A stretch of 64,000 nt of DNA from Agapetus fuscipes (lineage: Eukaryota; Arthropoda; Insecta; Trichoptera; Glossosomatidae). Below the pieces are notes generated by a model. It was not told where the DNA came from and searched no databases. It was given only the letters and a program-made list of their open reading frames with translations. Shown here piece by piece: positions 31,640 to 42,397 of the stretch. The stretch lies in the NCBI GenBank assembly GCA_951799405.1, contig OX637338.1, forward strand, positions 20,781,297-20,845,296. The letters run 5' to 3'. A program made the translations under genes and the position numbers. The stretch's first letter is position 1. Each line of letters opens with the position of its first letter.

Positions 31640-32727
31640 CATTTTTTGTATGGAAATCTTTATTTTTCCAGAATAAATAGAAATCGGGGGAGAAAAAATA
31701 AAACAAGTATGGCATTACAAACATAAAAAATATCACTTCAAATCCTAAAAGGAAAATAAACCATTAAAAGACGAATGTAGCTACAATATCGTATGCAAAA
31801 TTTGGGTACTTTTTAAATAATCATAAAAAATCAATGAAAAGTAAAAAAAAACAACTAACAAGTAGAAAAAATAAAACTAATCAAAATTAATGTTTTGAAA
31901 TAAAAAAAAGTTAGGATTTATTCATAAGAACAGTGGAAATCTCCATTTAAGGTATCTCCGTAAATAAAATTATTTTGAATTGGTTTTTTATGGAAAAAAA
32001 TACCTAATTTTATGTGTTAATTTAATCTGGAAAAAAAATGCTACCTTACAATTAAAAATATGGGCTATTTTGGTCATCAAAGTTGGGCGCGCTGACCTCT
32101 CAATCACCCTTAATGGGTTTTTATGATATTTTCTTTTCGATTTAAAATTTGAAGCCGTGTAAACAGTGCTTTGCAATATTTTTTTCAAAAATTTTTTGTT
32201 TTAATTTTGTAGAAATTTATGTTGTCCATAATATTGTAGAACATTAAATTTTTGTTGACCCCTTAACTTTCGAGAAAATCACAATCGTTTGTTTTTTTCA
32301 TATGGCAACCCATAGACACAGATTAGAGAGAGTGTTGCCATAACTAATTTATTAAGTTAAAAACGAATTAATGGCAATTCTGAAAATTTGAGAAAAATTC
32401 TTGGAGCCGTTTTTGAGAAAAGTGCAATTTTATGTTTTTTTTGTATGGCAGCCATATTGAATTTTCAAGTTGGTGTAATGCCATGTTATTCATACTTAAT
32501 ACATGTCCAAAAAAGTTGATGTAGCCAAAATTTGGTATCTCTAGGTCTTATACTTTGGAAAGTGACACACATACACACATACACACACATACAGACGGAC
32601 GTTTTTGAAAGATAGTGTTTTTGGGCATGTCCTGCACCAGGACAACTCATTTCCGTGAAAACCTCGAAAAAAAATTTCACACCAAATCAATACTTTCTTT
32701 ATAGCCTGCAGCTATAGCAAGAAAGTA
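31640..32727. repeat. Dispersed repeat C, copy 1
   Basis: 31690-32113 matches 40015-40441 closely: GGAGAAAAAATAAAACAAGT, GCAAAATTTGGGTACTTTTT and GGGCGCGCTGACCTCTCAAT. This copy continues to 32727 with an ACACATACACACA run and GTCCTGCACCAGGACAACTC, a transposon 3'-end-like architecture. No coding region was recognised. Confidence 0.6.
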
Positions 32728-33187
32728 AAAATGACATCGAAAATTATCGCCCCATTTCCATATTATCTGTTTTTAGCAAAATATTTGAAAAAATCGTACT
32801 AGATCATATCTACCCAACAATCTCCCCCTATATTAGCAATCACCAACATGGATTTTTGAAAAAACGCTCAGTTCTCACTAACTTGCTTAACTTCACAGAA
32901 TATGTCTCGCATAGATTAGGTGAACGCTTGCAAGTTGATGCTGTATACACGGATTTTTCTAAGGCGTTCGATAGGGTGGACCATAGTATTCTTATTAACA
33001 AGCTGTACAGTGTGGGAATCCATGGTGACCTACTCCGATGGTTTATTTCCTATGTAAAAAACAGACAACAGGCAGTGGTTGTGGGCGGCTGTAAGTCCAA
33101 TTTCACTCGTGTCCCGTCGGGTGTACCCCAGGGCTCACACCTAGGTCCCATTCTTTTCAATGTTTACATATATGACATACATCTTGG
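32728..33187 (+). pseudogene. Non-LTR reverse transcriptase core fragment
   Basis: The + strand encodes NDIENYRPISILSVFSKIFE, QHGFLKKRSVLTNLLNFTEY, YTDFSKAFDRVDHSILINKL, and VPSGVPQGSHLGPILFNVYI: RT motifs from the fingers through the PQGS step of a Jockey/CR1-like LINE. It ends before the YADD motif, where an S2 SINE begins at 33188. About 153 codons stay open. Confidence 0.85.
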
Positions 33188-33491
33188 ACCGGTCCGTAGT
33201 CCGTAGTGGCAACACTTCGGACTCGTAAATGGAAGGTTGTGGATTCGGATCCCGGCGGAGCACAAAAATATACCATTTATATTTCGAATGTGCTCTTCGC
33301 TGGGTTGAAAAATTCGTAAACCTTTACCAAAGACCGGTCACTGAAAGGTCCATCAAGCCTTACAACAACTGGGTCTTGCTTGAGAATTGGCGCTTTCTAC
33401 AGCGACGACCAAGCTCGCAGAGGGCTCTTGAGGTGTGATACACACAAAAACAGCGCTCACCAAATAAATCATCCTATTATTATTATTATTA
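33188..33491 (+). repeat. S2 SINE, complete copy b
   Basis: ACCGGTCCGTAGTCCGTAGT (A-box region with a 5-bp duplication) to ATCATCCTATTATTATTATT. The 3' end includes GAGGGCTCTTGAGGTGTGAT and ACACAAAAACAGCGCTCACC. It truncates the RT fragment. Confidence 0.85.
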
Positions 33492-33559
33492 TGATTATCA
33501 TTTGTGTAAAGTGAGGTTAGGATAACTTGTCAATTATTTATGTCACTTTCCCAAAAATT

Positions 33560-33715
33560 TTGTGCTCCTTGACTAATAGAGTGGTATAAGGCTGACCCCT
33601 CATGCTGTTAAAATTGGTTCACCTTTGGCAGTGCCACCCCGGTTTCAGGGAAAGGCGGCATGAGTTGCAAGGTTTTTGTTGATGTGAGTTTTGGTGTGTT
33701 TGCTCGTTTTGCAGC
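33560..33715 (+). repeat. Family A-like repeat, 5' half, copy 19
   Basis: TGTGCTCCTTGACTAATAGA and CCCCGGTTTCAGGGAAAGGC: subfamily B-like bases, 3' half missing. Confidence 0.65.
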
Positions 33716-33789
33716 CTGTCCTACTGTACTGGACCGTAATGCAAACGCTTTCTGTGCAGTAGCGAGTAGTTTAGCCACTAAATCACTCG

Positions 33790-34500
33790 CTACTCGACTA
33801 AATTAGTCGCCTTGTCCGAACTAGCCTTTAGTATTTCCAGTACCCTGTCATGTCTGTAGGTATATCTGCCATTTTCGAGGGTCACTTTGCATCCTGTTAG
33901 AATATGTCTTGCTGTGCATTTATCGATGCCACAAGAAGTAGTTATACGTTTACCCCAGAGTTTTAGGTTTCCAGGGTCAGGGAGCGTATTTTGAAATGCA
34001 TTTAAATAAAATTGTAGTATTTCGGGAGACCAATTGTATATAAGTATCTTATACAAATGGTCTTATGGAAGACACATTTTACCAACAGTGATCCAGTCAT
34101 GCTGCATCTCAAGGTTTAACGCATGAAGTTAGAGTCAGAGTCATGCTTTACTAGAGCCTTCATGTGGGCTTTCTCAGATTCCACATTTTGCCATCCCGGA
34201 CCTCTTCTGTTAGTGCTTACACCAGTTAGGTATTTGTGGGGAAATTCTGCTCTTTTTTTGAGCTCTAACATTTGAGGATCTTTGGACCAACATCCTATAA
34301 CACTTGGGTCTTTGGAGTTTTCTAGAACATGGCGCTTTGTAATACGATAATGTGCATGCATGAAGGATGGTTTTTCCATCCTTTTCCATTTTGCTGAAAC
34401 TACCTGGAAGTGGTTCATTCGAGTATAGAACTATGTTGGGTCTCAATGGCATAGTTCATAGTTCTCTTGGGAAAACGTAGTGTCCTGTAGTCGAATCCAT
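33790..34500 (-). pseudogene. Retroelement ORF fragment, possibly R2/R4-like
   Basis: 34056-33790 encodes WSPEILQFYLNAFQNTLPDP then CTARHILTGCKVTLENGRYT and YRHDRVLEILKAS: a His/Cys cluster with a YRHDxVL motif that I associate with retrotransposon C-termini. 34500-34210 encodes MPLRPNIVLYSNEPLPG, related to 23645-23930. The two halves appear in unexpected order and frame, so the copy is rearranged. Confidence 0.45.
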
Positions 34501-34559
34501 TAGTCTCCGAAATGGCCGCTATTGAAATATTATATTTTGTTAACTAATAAAAGAAGAGC

Positions 34560-34650
34560 TTGTATGAAGAAGGTTATGACTCTGGAGGAAATGAAAGAAG
34601 TATGTAAGAATAGAAAGAAATGGCGGTTGATCTGTAATGTTGGCGGCTAG
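34560..34650 (+). pseudogene. RTE-like LINE last ~30 codons
   Basis: AGAGCTTGTATGAAGAAGGT to GGCGGTTGATCTGTAATGTT encodes RACMKKVMTLEEMKEVCKNR, the last part of the subfamily seen at 2872-3488. Confidence 0.7.
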
Positions 34651-34724
34651 GGTTTATTAAAGTGAAATTGGTTTTTATGTTTTAGTTTTTTTAATGTCCA
34701 TGTATACCTATATTATTATTTATT

Positions 34725-35424
34725 GCCGAATTTCGGCAAAATTCTACTTTCGGCAGAAAGCCGAAAGCCGAAGCCGAAAGCCGAAACTGAAAGCCGTAGC
34801 CGAAAGTATGTATATTATTTAAGTGCCTAGTTAGTTATGCATTATTTAGTTAGAAGGATATGCAAGTAACAATAAAAGGTGTTTACAATTCTGGGAACTT
34901 TTTTATTCAATGCAAAACTATATGCAATTTTTTTTTAAATTACTAATAGGTACAATTATTAATAATTAAAAATCAAACAAATTAAAAAACTTTTCATGTT
35001 TCTTTTACATAAGAAATTAAATGAAATGAAAATAAAACAATTATAAAAAACAGTACTAAAAAAAACTTTTCATGTTTAAGTCAACGCCCAATTAGTTATA
35101 CAGGGCGTAAACGACCGTCAAGTCAGTCAATCTTCTTATTTTAAACTACATATGTTCTCCATATGTTGTGTATGTGTAGTACACGAATATGAAAGAATTT
35201 TTCAGCAGTGGAATTTTGAAGCGTGTGTGTGCCGGCCGCCAATCGCGTCGCGGCGTTCGCGTCGCGTTGCGTGCGCGCGGGTGGTCGGTTTGTCTGCCTA
35301 ACTTTCGGTTGGGCCGAAAGTGACCACTACTTTCGGCCGAAACCGTAAGTTTGCCGAATGTGGCAAATATTGGCCGAAAGGCCGAAAGCCGAAAGCCGAA
35401 ACCGAATATTCGGTCGGACACTAC
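34725..35424. mobile_element. Candidate DNA element with GCCGAAAG-rich ends
   Basis: The left part (34730-34808) and right part (35310-35420) are both made of GCCGAAAGCC-type words in partly inverted arrangement. Between them lies AT-rich sequence and a GC-rich patch (35215-35290). Exact termini and target duplication were not resolved; the right end abuts a family A copy missing its first bases. Confidence 0.4.
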
Positions 35425-35615
35425 TTATAGGTTGGTATGCGGCTGACCACCCATACTGTAAAAAATGGTTCACTTTGCCAATGTCACCCCTGTTTCAGGG
35501 AAGGACGGCAAGATTAGCAGGGCTTTTGTTCATTTGAGATTGGGTTTTTATATTGTAGGTCCACATGCGGCATGTGTTAGCGCGAAATTATACATGCCTG
35601 CTTGTGGGAATGCAT
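35425..35615 (+). repeat. Family A dispersed repeat, 3'-truncated, copy 20
   Basis: CTTATAGGTTGGTATGCGGC to GCCTGCTTGTGGGAATGCAT, then cut by a LINE fragment. Confidence 0.8.
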
Positions 35616-35755
35616 TTCGCGCTCTTTACTATGCAGGTCCCCAGCTCTGGAACGATCTTCCTCTGAGTCTCAGGCGGGCTGCTGACTACGACAGTTTCAG
35701 GGCAGGCCTGAAGACATACCTTTTTTCTAAATTTTATGAAATTTCTGAACAGTAA
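35616..35755 (+). pseudogene. L2/CR1-like LINE C-terminal fragment fused to family A
   Basis: The + strand encodes FRALYYAGPQLWNDLPLSLR then FRAGLKTYLFSKFYEISEQ and a stop at 35753. AGPQLWNDLPxSLR ... LKTYLF is the extreme C-terminus of CR1/L2 proteins. The open frame runs in from the family A copy by chance. 35756-36235 is AT-rich LINE 3' flank or unknown. Confidence 0.75.
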
Positions 35756-36239
35756 CTCTACTATAACTGTATAATTTGGAATAACTTTAATTGTATTTTT
35801 GTTTGGGTTTTTTGAAATTGATGTAGATATACTTACATAATTTGATTTGATATTTTGTTTTCGCCAAGCGTTGGTGTAATTTATTGTACTTTTGATTTTA
35901 TATTCTGTTGAATTTTTTTTTATTTGTCATTTTAATATTTGTTTTGTGCGTAAGCTTAAGACCCCATAGAGCGAATATGTCCAAAACGGTGTTCTGGGTT
36001 TTAAATGTCCATTATTTTTACTTTTTTTTTTAAATCTGTTACTGTCAGAATAAAATACAGAAATGTATAATTTACAGATTGACCGTTTCCAAAAATGATA
36101 GAAGTTATTTAAATTCTGTCAAAATTAACACAAACTTATGAAATATTACGAAATAATGCTATCTGGGTTCAATGAATAACTTGAATTTGTTGAATGAAAG
36201 TATACATAAAATATATATAAATGTTAAGGCTGTGTTAAA

Positions 36240-36828
36240 CAAAAAAATCCCATTGTTTTTAAAAATATGTTTCTTATATTTTATGGCCTTAGTAAAAGAG
36301 TGACATTAATGAAAACAATCACGCCTGTTGATTAATTTTTTATCTTAATTTTAAAGTTATATTAAAAAAATATTTAAAAAAACTCGTTTTTTTTATTTTT
36401 TTTTGCTAGCATTTTGTTGTTTTGTATTTTAGAAATATTTTTTTTCTTCATAATTATAGAATGATACAAATTCTAGTTTGTAGTGTGACTTTTAATACAA
36501 TAATCTGAATAGTTTTTGCGATAACATGAAAAAACTGTTTTCTAGAATTAAATAAGTTAATTAGTTTCAGTTTTTTCATATTATCGCAAAAACTATTCAC
36601 ATTATTCTATTAAAAATCACACTGCAAACTAGAATTTGTATCATTCTATAATTATGAAGAAAAAAAATATTTCCAAAATACAAAACAACAAAATGCTAGC
36701 AAAAAAATGTAAAAAAACGAGTTTTTTTAAAAAAAAAATTGTGGCGTCATTTTTTAAGTTATATAAAAAAAATTAACTTTTAAATTAAGATAAAAAATTA
36801 TTTGACACACGTGATTTTTTTCATTAAG
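36240..36828. mobile_element. Long imperfect inverted repeat (~590 bp)
   Basis: Arms pair across the window 36240-36540 and 36560-36828, e.g. TAGAATGATACAAATTCTAG at 36459 against its complement near 36640, and GCTAGCATTTTGTTGTTTTG against CAAAACAACAAAATGCTAGC. It looks like a foldback element or MITE. Related ends occur near 17040 and 40460-40545. Repeat D abuts its right end at TTAA. Confidence 0.7.
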
Positions 36829-37064
36829 GTTATACGAGAGCTTAAGAAGATTATTAATATCGGGACTAAAGAACCTCTTTAATAAGTTTTATGAAACTAA
36901 AATCGTAATTTTATGTCAAATAACTTTGACTGATCATGGCCAGATGTCGTTGCTGAAGTATATAACTTAATGTTCTTACTCAAGCATTACGTTTCATAAA
37001 AAAATAATGTAAATTATCTTGACACTCTTAGCGAGCGTTTTAGTTTTTATAAACTTGTGTTTAA
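36828..37064. repeat. Dispersed repeat D, copy 2
   Basis: Near-identical to 28402-28640, differing visibly at CTTTAATAAGTTTTATG versus CTTTAATTGTTTTATG. TTAA at both ends. 37065-37547 has no gene I can support. Confidence 0.65.
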
Positions 37065-37547
37065 ACGCTATTGTTGAGTATTTACGACCGCATGGCTCAT
37101 ATAGTAAGTTATGCATCAAAAATTGCAAAAAGAAATGATTTGACACAAGTATTATTCTATGTTAGAATTATTTAACTTTTTTTGCATTTTGAATCGACAC
37201 GAGGAACGTGTGCCCAGAGCATGTTTTGTCGTTTTAACAAAGGCATGCCAAAGTACTGTTTCGTCTATCTCACACAATATATTATGTGGATATTTTTTTT
37301 CATATATCGCACGCTTCTAATTAAAGAACAATAAGTCCAAAAATAAGAATGATGGGAAATTACGTTTGATGTTTTGCATGTTTGACTTGTTGCACTAATG
37401 TACAAAAAACCGGTAAAATGGCCTTTTTTTCTCAAAATATAAGAAATGAATCTAAAAGTAGATTTCAACCTTTAATTTTGTATAGCAATTACCATCACTT
37501 GAATTTACTTAACTTTTAGTAATAAACTCAGATTAAAGTTCTTTACA

Positions 37548-37626
37548 GATCACCGAAGTTAAGCTACATTGGGCGCGGATGCTACTTGGATGGGTGCCCG
37601 CTAGGTACACCGCGTGTTGTTGGCAT
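37548..37626 (+). pseudogene. 5S rRNA 3' fragment (pseudogene or SINE head)
   Basis: GATCACCGAAGTTAAGCTAC, GGGCGCGGATGCTACTTGGA, TGGGTGCCCGCTAGGTACAC and CGCGTGTTGTTGGCA match the 3' two thirds of a metazoan 5S rRNA gene, including the internal control region area, with several substitutions. The first ~40 nucleotides are missing. It lies 7 bases before an S2 SINE on the same strand. Confidence 0.8.
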
Positions 37627-37633
37627 TTCTTGG

Positions 37634-37908
37634 ACCGGTCCGTAGTCCAGTGGCAACACTTCGGACTCGTAAATGGAAGGTTGTGGATTCGGATCCCGGC
37701 GGAGCAAAAATATAACATTTATATTTCCAAATTTACTCTTCGCTGGGTTGAAAAATTCATTAGCCTTTACCAAAGACCAATTTTACAACAACTGGGTCTT
37801 GCTTGAGAATTGGCGCTTTCTACAGCGACGACCAAGCTCGCAGGGGGCTCTTGAGGTGTAATACACACAAAAACAACGCTTACCAAATAAATCATCCTAA
37901 TATTATTT
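37634..37908 (+). repeat. S2 SINE, copy c
   Basis: ACCGGTCCGTAGTCCAGTGG to AAATCATCCTAATATTATTT, internally shortened (about 25 bp missing around the CCGGTC second copy). 37909-38197 includes CCCAATTTCGGAGTTATTGC, a phrase also in the MITE at 61733-61979. Confidence 0.8.
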
Positions 37909-38197
37909 ATTCTTGTTAATGTACCTATTCATATTCGTCCAAATTGAACGACTGTCACATTCCAGCTTTTCTTTTCACATTTTTATGGCGTTTCTACATC
38001 AAAATCGATTTTCCCAATTTCGGAGTTATTGCTCTTTACGATTAAGGGTGCGATGCGGATCTTTTGTATATGTACGTATTTTTTTTATATTTTCAAAGTG
38101 TAGGTCCTAGCGATAGCAAACCAGTGCATTAATAAAGTTTGGCCATAAAAATATTTTCATTTTATTTATCACTTTTTATCTTCTTTTATATCTTATC

Positions 38198-38282
38198 AGT
38201 CCGTAGTGCAGTAGTAACACTTCGGACTCTGAATGGAAGGTTGTGGATTCGAATGCTAGCGGAGCACACAAAATATACCATT
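38198..38282 (+). repeat. S2 SINE head only, copy d
   Basis: CAGTCCGTAGTGCAGTAGTA and GTGGATTCGAATGCTAGCGG. It is truncated by an S3 SINE. Confidence 0.7.
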
Positions 38283-38284
38283 TA

Positions 38285-38540
38285 TCCTTTGTCGGGGTTA
38301 TAGCCGCGGGGGCCAAGAGGGCTGATCTTTCTAGCGTGTTTCGAATGGAACAACGTTGGTTCGATCCCCGCTTGGGTCACTTGACTTTAACTTTGACCCT
38401 GGTTCAACAGATGCTATTGGGTAATTATTATTTAATCATTCATTAATAATAAACAATAATGAATTATTAAATGATGATATTAATACCTGTTTCTGGCCAG
38501 GCAGAATAGGTTGGTGAATTGCATTCCTCTTCACAATTTT
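38285..38540 (+). repeat. S3 SINE, copy c
   Basis: GTCGGGGTTATAGCCGCGGG (tRNA-Leu/Ser-like arm), GTTGGTTCGATCCCCGCTTG (B box) and the body to AATTGCATTCCTCTTCACAA, followed by a T-rich stretch. Confidence 0.85.
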
Positions 38541-38604
38541 TTTTTTTTAATTAAAAAAAATATATGTATGTATATATATAACCAGTAAATACTAAATATA
38601 CCAG

Positions 38605-38850
38605 ATCCTCGATTGATAGATTGGTTGATTTTAGGTTTTGGTTTCAATTTGTAAATACACATGCAGCATTTGTTAGTGCGATTTTACAAGTGTGTGCTTG
38701 TGAGAATGCACTTTATATGAATCTTAAATGTTAACATACCTTTTCAACTTAGATTATAGATTGTGGTTATCAAGCGCAAAACTTTGCCGGTTCACTTTGC
38801 CAATGTCACCCCTGTGTCAGGAAAGGTCGGCTAAAGTTGTAGGGCTTATA
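38605..38850 (+). repeat. Family A fragments, copy 21 (rearranged)
   Basis: 38640-38765 is the 3' part (GTAAATACACATGCAGCATT to CTTAGATTATAGATTG) and 38788-38850 is a middle part (GGTTCACTTTGCCAATGTCA to GTAGGGCTTATATTCATTT). Confidence 0.65.
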
Positions 38851-38909
38851 TTCATTTATATATTCAATGTCTTTCAAATTTCTTCAAATACAGTAAAAAA
38901 GTACGAAAG

Positions 38910-39175
38910 TTCAATAATAATCTGCAATCTATAGTGCAAAGATAATATATTAACATTCAAAACACATATCAAATGCATGCCCACAAACAGACACTTGTAA
39001 GTTCGCACATACAAATGCTGAGTGTGTACTAGTAATTAAAAATCAAAACCTCAAATGAACATAAGCCCTGCAACTTTTGCCGACCTTCCCTGGAACAGGG
39101 GTGACATTGAGCAACTGAACTATTTTTTACAGTATGTGTGGTCAGCGCCATACCAACCTATAAGTCAAGGTATGC
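38910..39175 (-). repeat. Family A dispersed repeat, copy 22
   Basis: Reverse orientation; ends CATACCAACCTATAAGTCAA on +, with scattered substitutions. Confidence 0.8.
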
Positions 39176-39189
39176 GTGTAATTAATAAC

Positions 39190-39335
39190 ATTCTAATCTA
39201 ATCTAAGTTGTAAAGATATGCAACATTGGGGATTCACATTAGATGCATTCTCACAACACGTTTTACACGCAGAACCATTTTCTACAACATGGGTGGTCAG
39301 CCGCAAATCAACCTATAAGTCAATGAATATACACA
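39190..39335 (-). repeat. Family A dispersed repeat, internally deleted, copy 23
   Basis: CTAATCTAATCTAAGTTGTA joins through CTCACAACACG to CAACATGGGTGGTCAGCCGC. About 110 bp of the middle are missing. 39336-39964 shows no gene. Confidence 0.7.
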
Positions 39336-39964
39336 ACAAATTACATTTAAAAATAAACATCTAGATAATTTACAATTTCCAAAAAAGGTTTTCGATTTCT
39401 ATAATAATTTGGAAGCTCCCATACACCCAATAGAGTAATAATAATAGTATTATTATTTGGTTTCAAAGCGACGCGAACACGTGAAAGTTAAACTCCAAGT
39501 ATGAAAGTCAACGTTTTAACTGAGCCGCGGCGCATACACATAATGTATCAAGAATAAAGCAGCACCTCTCACGAGCGTCTCAATTTCTATATATTATAAT
39601 AAAATGAACAATGTTTTACGTTTAAAACACGAGAACTCCTGTGTTAGCAGAGTTATAGGTATATTAGAGTTATATATTATGTCAATGTCGCTATGTCTTT
39701 TCACATATGTAGTATGACATTTTACGTTTTAACTCAATCATAACGTAAACAAAAAACCTATTAGGTCTTATACAGCGCTTTAAGTTTGCGTTATAATTTT
39801 GATGTATTTTGACAAAACGATTTATTCGAGTAACAACGTTAAGTTTTATTTTCTTGAATATGAACTTTGTAAAGCCAGCGAAATAAATTTTGTTTTTCCA
39901 ATGCTCCGCGAATAATTATTATTTTCTAAGGTTCCCGGAGCGGCCGCATGGCGCTGAAATCAGT

Positions 39965-40441
39965 CAAAATTGTGTATGGAACTCTTTCTTTTTCCATTAT
40001 TAAATATTACTTGGAGGAGAAAAAATAAAACAAGTATTGCATTACAAACATAAAAAATATTACTTCAAATCCTAAAAAGAAAATATACCATTATAATGCA
40101 ATTTTAGCTACACGATCGTATGCAAAATTTGGGTACTTTTTAAATAATTATAAAAAATCAATGAAAAGTTTAAAAAAATAATTTTCATCTAGAAAAAATA
40201 AAACTAATCAAAATGAATGTTTTGAAATAAAAAAAAGTTAGGATTTATTCATAAGAACAGTGGAAATCTCCATTTAAGGTATCTCCGTAAATAAAATTAT
40301 TTTGAATTGGTATTTTATGGAAAAAAATACCTAATTTTATGTGTTAATTTAAACTGGAGAAAAAATACTACCTTACCATTCAAAATATGGGTTATTTCGG
40401 TCATCAAAGTTGGGCGCGCTGACCTCTCAATCACCCTTAAT
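39965..40441. repeat. Dispersed repeat C, copy 2
   Basis: Close match of 31640-32113, same orientation. 40455-40550 then carries CATTAATGTCACTCTTTTAC, related to the end of the inverted repeat at 36240. 40551-40860 shows nothing identifiable. Confidence 0.6.
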
Positions 40442-40883
40442 GCTTGATTTTCTGGTTCCGGGTTTTTTTCATTAATGTCACTCTTTTACTAAGGCCATAA
40501 AGTATAATAAACATATTTTTAAAAACAATGCGATTTTTTTTTTTACGGAGTCTTAATGCATGTTAATTTAACAAAATAAAATAAAAAAACAGCCTCGAAA
40601 TTTCCATACAATAATTGTATGAAGAAAACGATACTTTAAAACCATGACGGCTCGCGAATTCTAATTTAGTATTGAGGCAGTAAGTTGTTGACGGGAGAGG
40701 TTACTCGCCGGGAGCTCTCTCACATACACACATGCAGAAACACGTAGATATACTAAAACGTTTCTGTGTGTAAAATACCAATTCTTTCCATGGACCAGGG
40801 TCGAACTAAGGAAGATAATGAACAAATTTCAAAACTTAATTTAAATTGGATATTAACGAGCCGTTTAGAGAGAACTTACATCA

Positions 40884-40928
40884 TTCTCGACGTTTCGTCA
40901 GCGACGTAGCCGACGTCTTCAGGAGAAC
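40884..40928 (-). ncRNA. Hammerhead-ribozyme-like motif of a Penelope-like element
   Basis: On the - strand the order is GTTCTC, CTGAAGA, a hairpin GTCGGC-TACGTC-GCTGAC, GAAAC, GTC, GAGAA. CTGANGA and GAAAC are the hammerhead core; GAGAA pairs with TTCTC (stem I), the hairpin is stem II and AC/GT is a minimal stem III. This arrangement is as described for Penelope-like pseudo-LTRs (established knowledge). It lies just 3' of the GIY-YIG coding fragment. Cleavage activity is untested, and a short stem III normally needs dimers. Confidence 0.6.
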
Positions 40929-40977
40929 ATCCTCTCTGCACGACGACTGAGGATGAACTGAATTTGAAAACACTTTG

Positions 40978-41645
40978 TCACAAATCACTGACTACCTTCG
41001 AACGAAGGTAGTAATTATGTTTTGATCTGTTACATATTTCACTTTCATCTTGCTTGTATTCTACGTCACTAGATGGTACTATGTTACCTGTACACACCGC
41101 ACTAATTATATCATTGTCTTTGACTTGAAACTTAGGTACTGGTTTCAGTAGTGAGTTGAGTGTAGGTTTCCAAATACTGGACAATTTGAAGCTGTCGTCT
41201 CTGTTGAAGTTAGGATGTCTATAATTTCAATGGCCTCTCTTACAAGTCTGGGAATCAAGAATTTTTCTTTCAATAGAACCTTCATTTGGTCGAATCTAAT
41301 GAGGTGCAGGCTGCCTTTGGCGGAATGATCGCAGATTGCCGATTTATTGGGGTTGTTTGTTTTCATTGCCCCAATATGCTCCTTGAGGCGCACTTTAATG
41401 TTTCTTTTGGTTTGACCGATGTAGAAGGCACCACATTCGCAAGGTACCTTATAAACGCCCGGGGAGTCCAGAGGGGTGCTATCTTTCACACTACGAAGCA
41501 TCTGTGAAATCGAGCTAGGAGGACTAAAAATTGTTTTTATATTATATTTAAATAATAATCGTCCCAGTTTTTCGGAGAAGCCACGGATGTAGGGAAGGTA
41601 TGCTATAATATTAATATCCGATTTAAAAAATTTGAAGTTTGTTCA
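40978..41645 (-). pseudogene. Penelope-like element, linker plus GIY-YIG endonuclease
   Basis: Reading down from 41645: AYLPYIRGFSEKLGRLLFKY, SQMLRSVKDSTPLDSPGVYK, then PCECGAFYIGQTKRNIKVRL and KEHIGAMK. GVYK...AFYIGQT...R...EH is a GIY-YIG nuclease signature, and the SEKL ... LRSVKD linker is typical of Penelope-like retroelements. The frame ends at 41145; a shifted frame (41184-40978) continues to HNYYLRSKVVSDL, so there is a frameshift near the C-terminus. The RT domain is missing (5' truncation at about 41645). Confidence 0.85.
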
Positions 41646-41789
41646 TTTTTAAAATGAATATAATTGTCAAAATGTCAAACGACCGTAATTCTAACTTAAA
41701 CCTAACTAAGGAAGATAAGCTAAAATATTTTTTCTTTCTTAAAAAAAAAATATTATCGAAAGTTTTGAAGTAAGACTGGTGTCACGACA

Positions 41790-42180
41790 AAATGTGCATT
41801 GACAGAATGTCCACCGACAGAATGTCCACGCGACAAAATGTCCACCTACAAAATGTCCACCGAGAAAATGTCCACCAACAAAATGTCCACCGACAAAATG
41901 TCCACCAAGAAAATGTCCACCAACAAAATGTCCACCGACAAAATGTCCACCTACAAAATGTCCACCGAGAAATTGTCCACCAACAAAATGTCCACCGACA
42001 AAATGTCCACCAAGAAAATGTCCACCAACAAAATGTCCACCGACAAAATGTCCACCTACAAAATGTCCACCCATACAATGTCCACGGACAAAATGTCCAC
42101 ACACAAAATGTCCACCAACAAAATGTCCACCGACAAAATGTCCACCGACATAATGTTCACCTACAAAATGTCCACTCACA
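41790..42180. repeat. 15-bp minisatellite, about 26 copies
   Basis: Unit ACAAAATGTCCACCG with variants (CAAC, CTAC, GAGA). A period of 15 keeps frames open on both strands, giving artificial QNVH- and HFVGG-type repeat proteins. Confidence 0.95.
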
Positions 42181-42303
42181 AAAGTTCGCGCTTAAACATG
42201 GGGCATATGAACCTACAATGGAAAACCTTATCTCAAATGAACATAAGCCCTGCAACTCTTGCCGACCTTCTCTGAAACAGGAGTGACATTGGCAAAGTGA
42301 ACC
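42181..42303 (-). repeat. Family A fragment, copy 24
   Basis: AAGTTCGCGCTTAAACATGG to TGACATTGGCAAAGTGAACC. Its 5' and 3' ends are missing; the minisatellite abuts it. Confidence 0.7.
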
Positions 42304-42397
42304 TGTTGAAGTGAATTTGTTTTTGTTTGTAAATGGATATTTTGTATTTGAATATTATTATTTAATGATGTATAAAATGTAATTTGTCGTGTGTGTG

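Noticed and set aside
41739..42286. QNVH- and HFVGG-repeat proteins on opposite strands
   Set aside because: They are translations of a 15-bp minisatellite; both strands are open for the same trivial reason.
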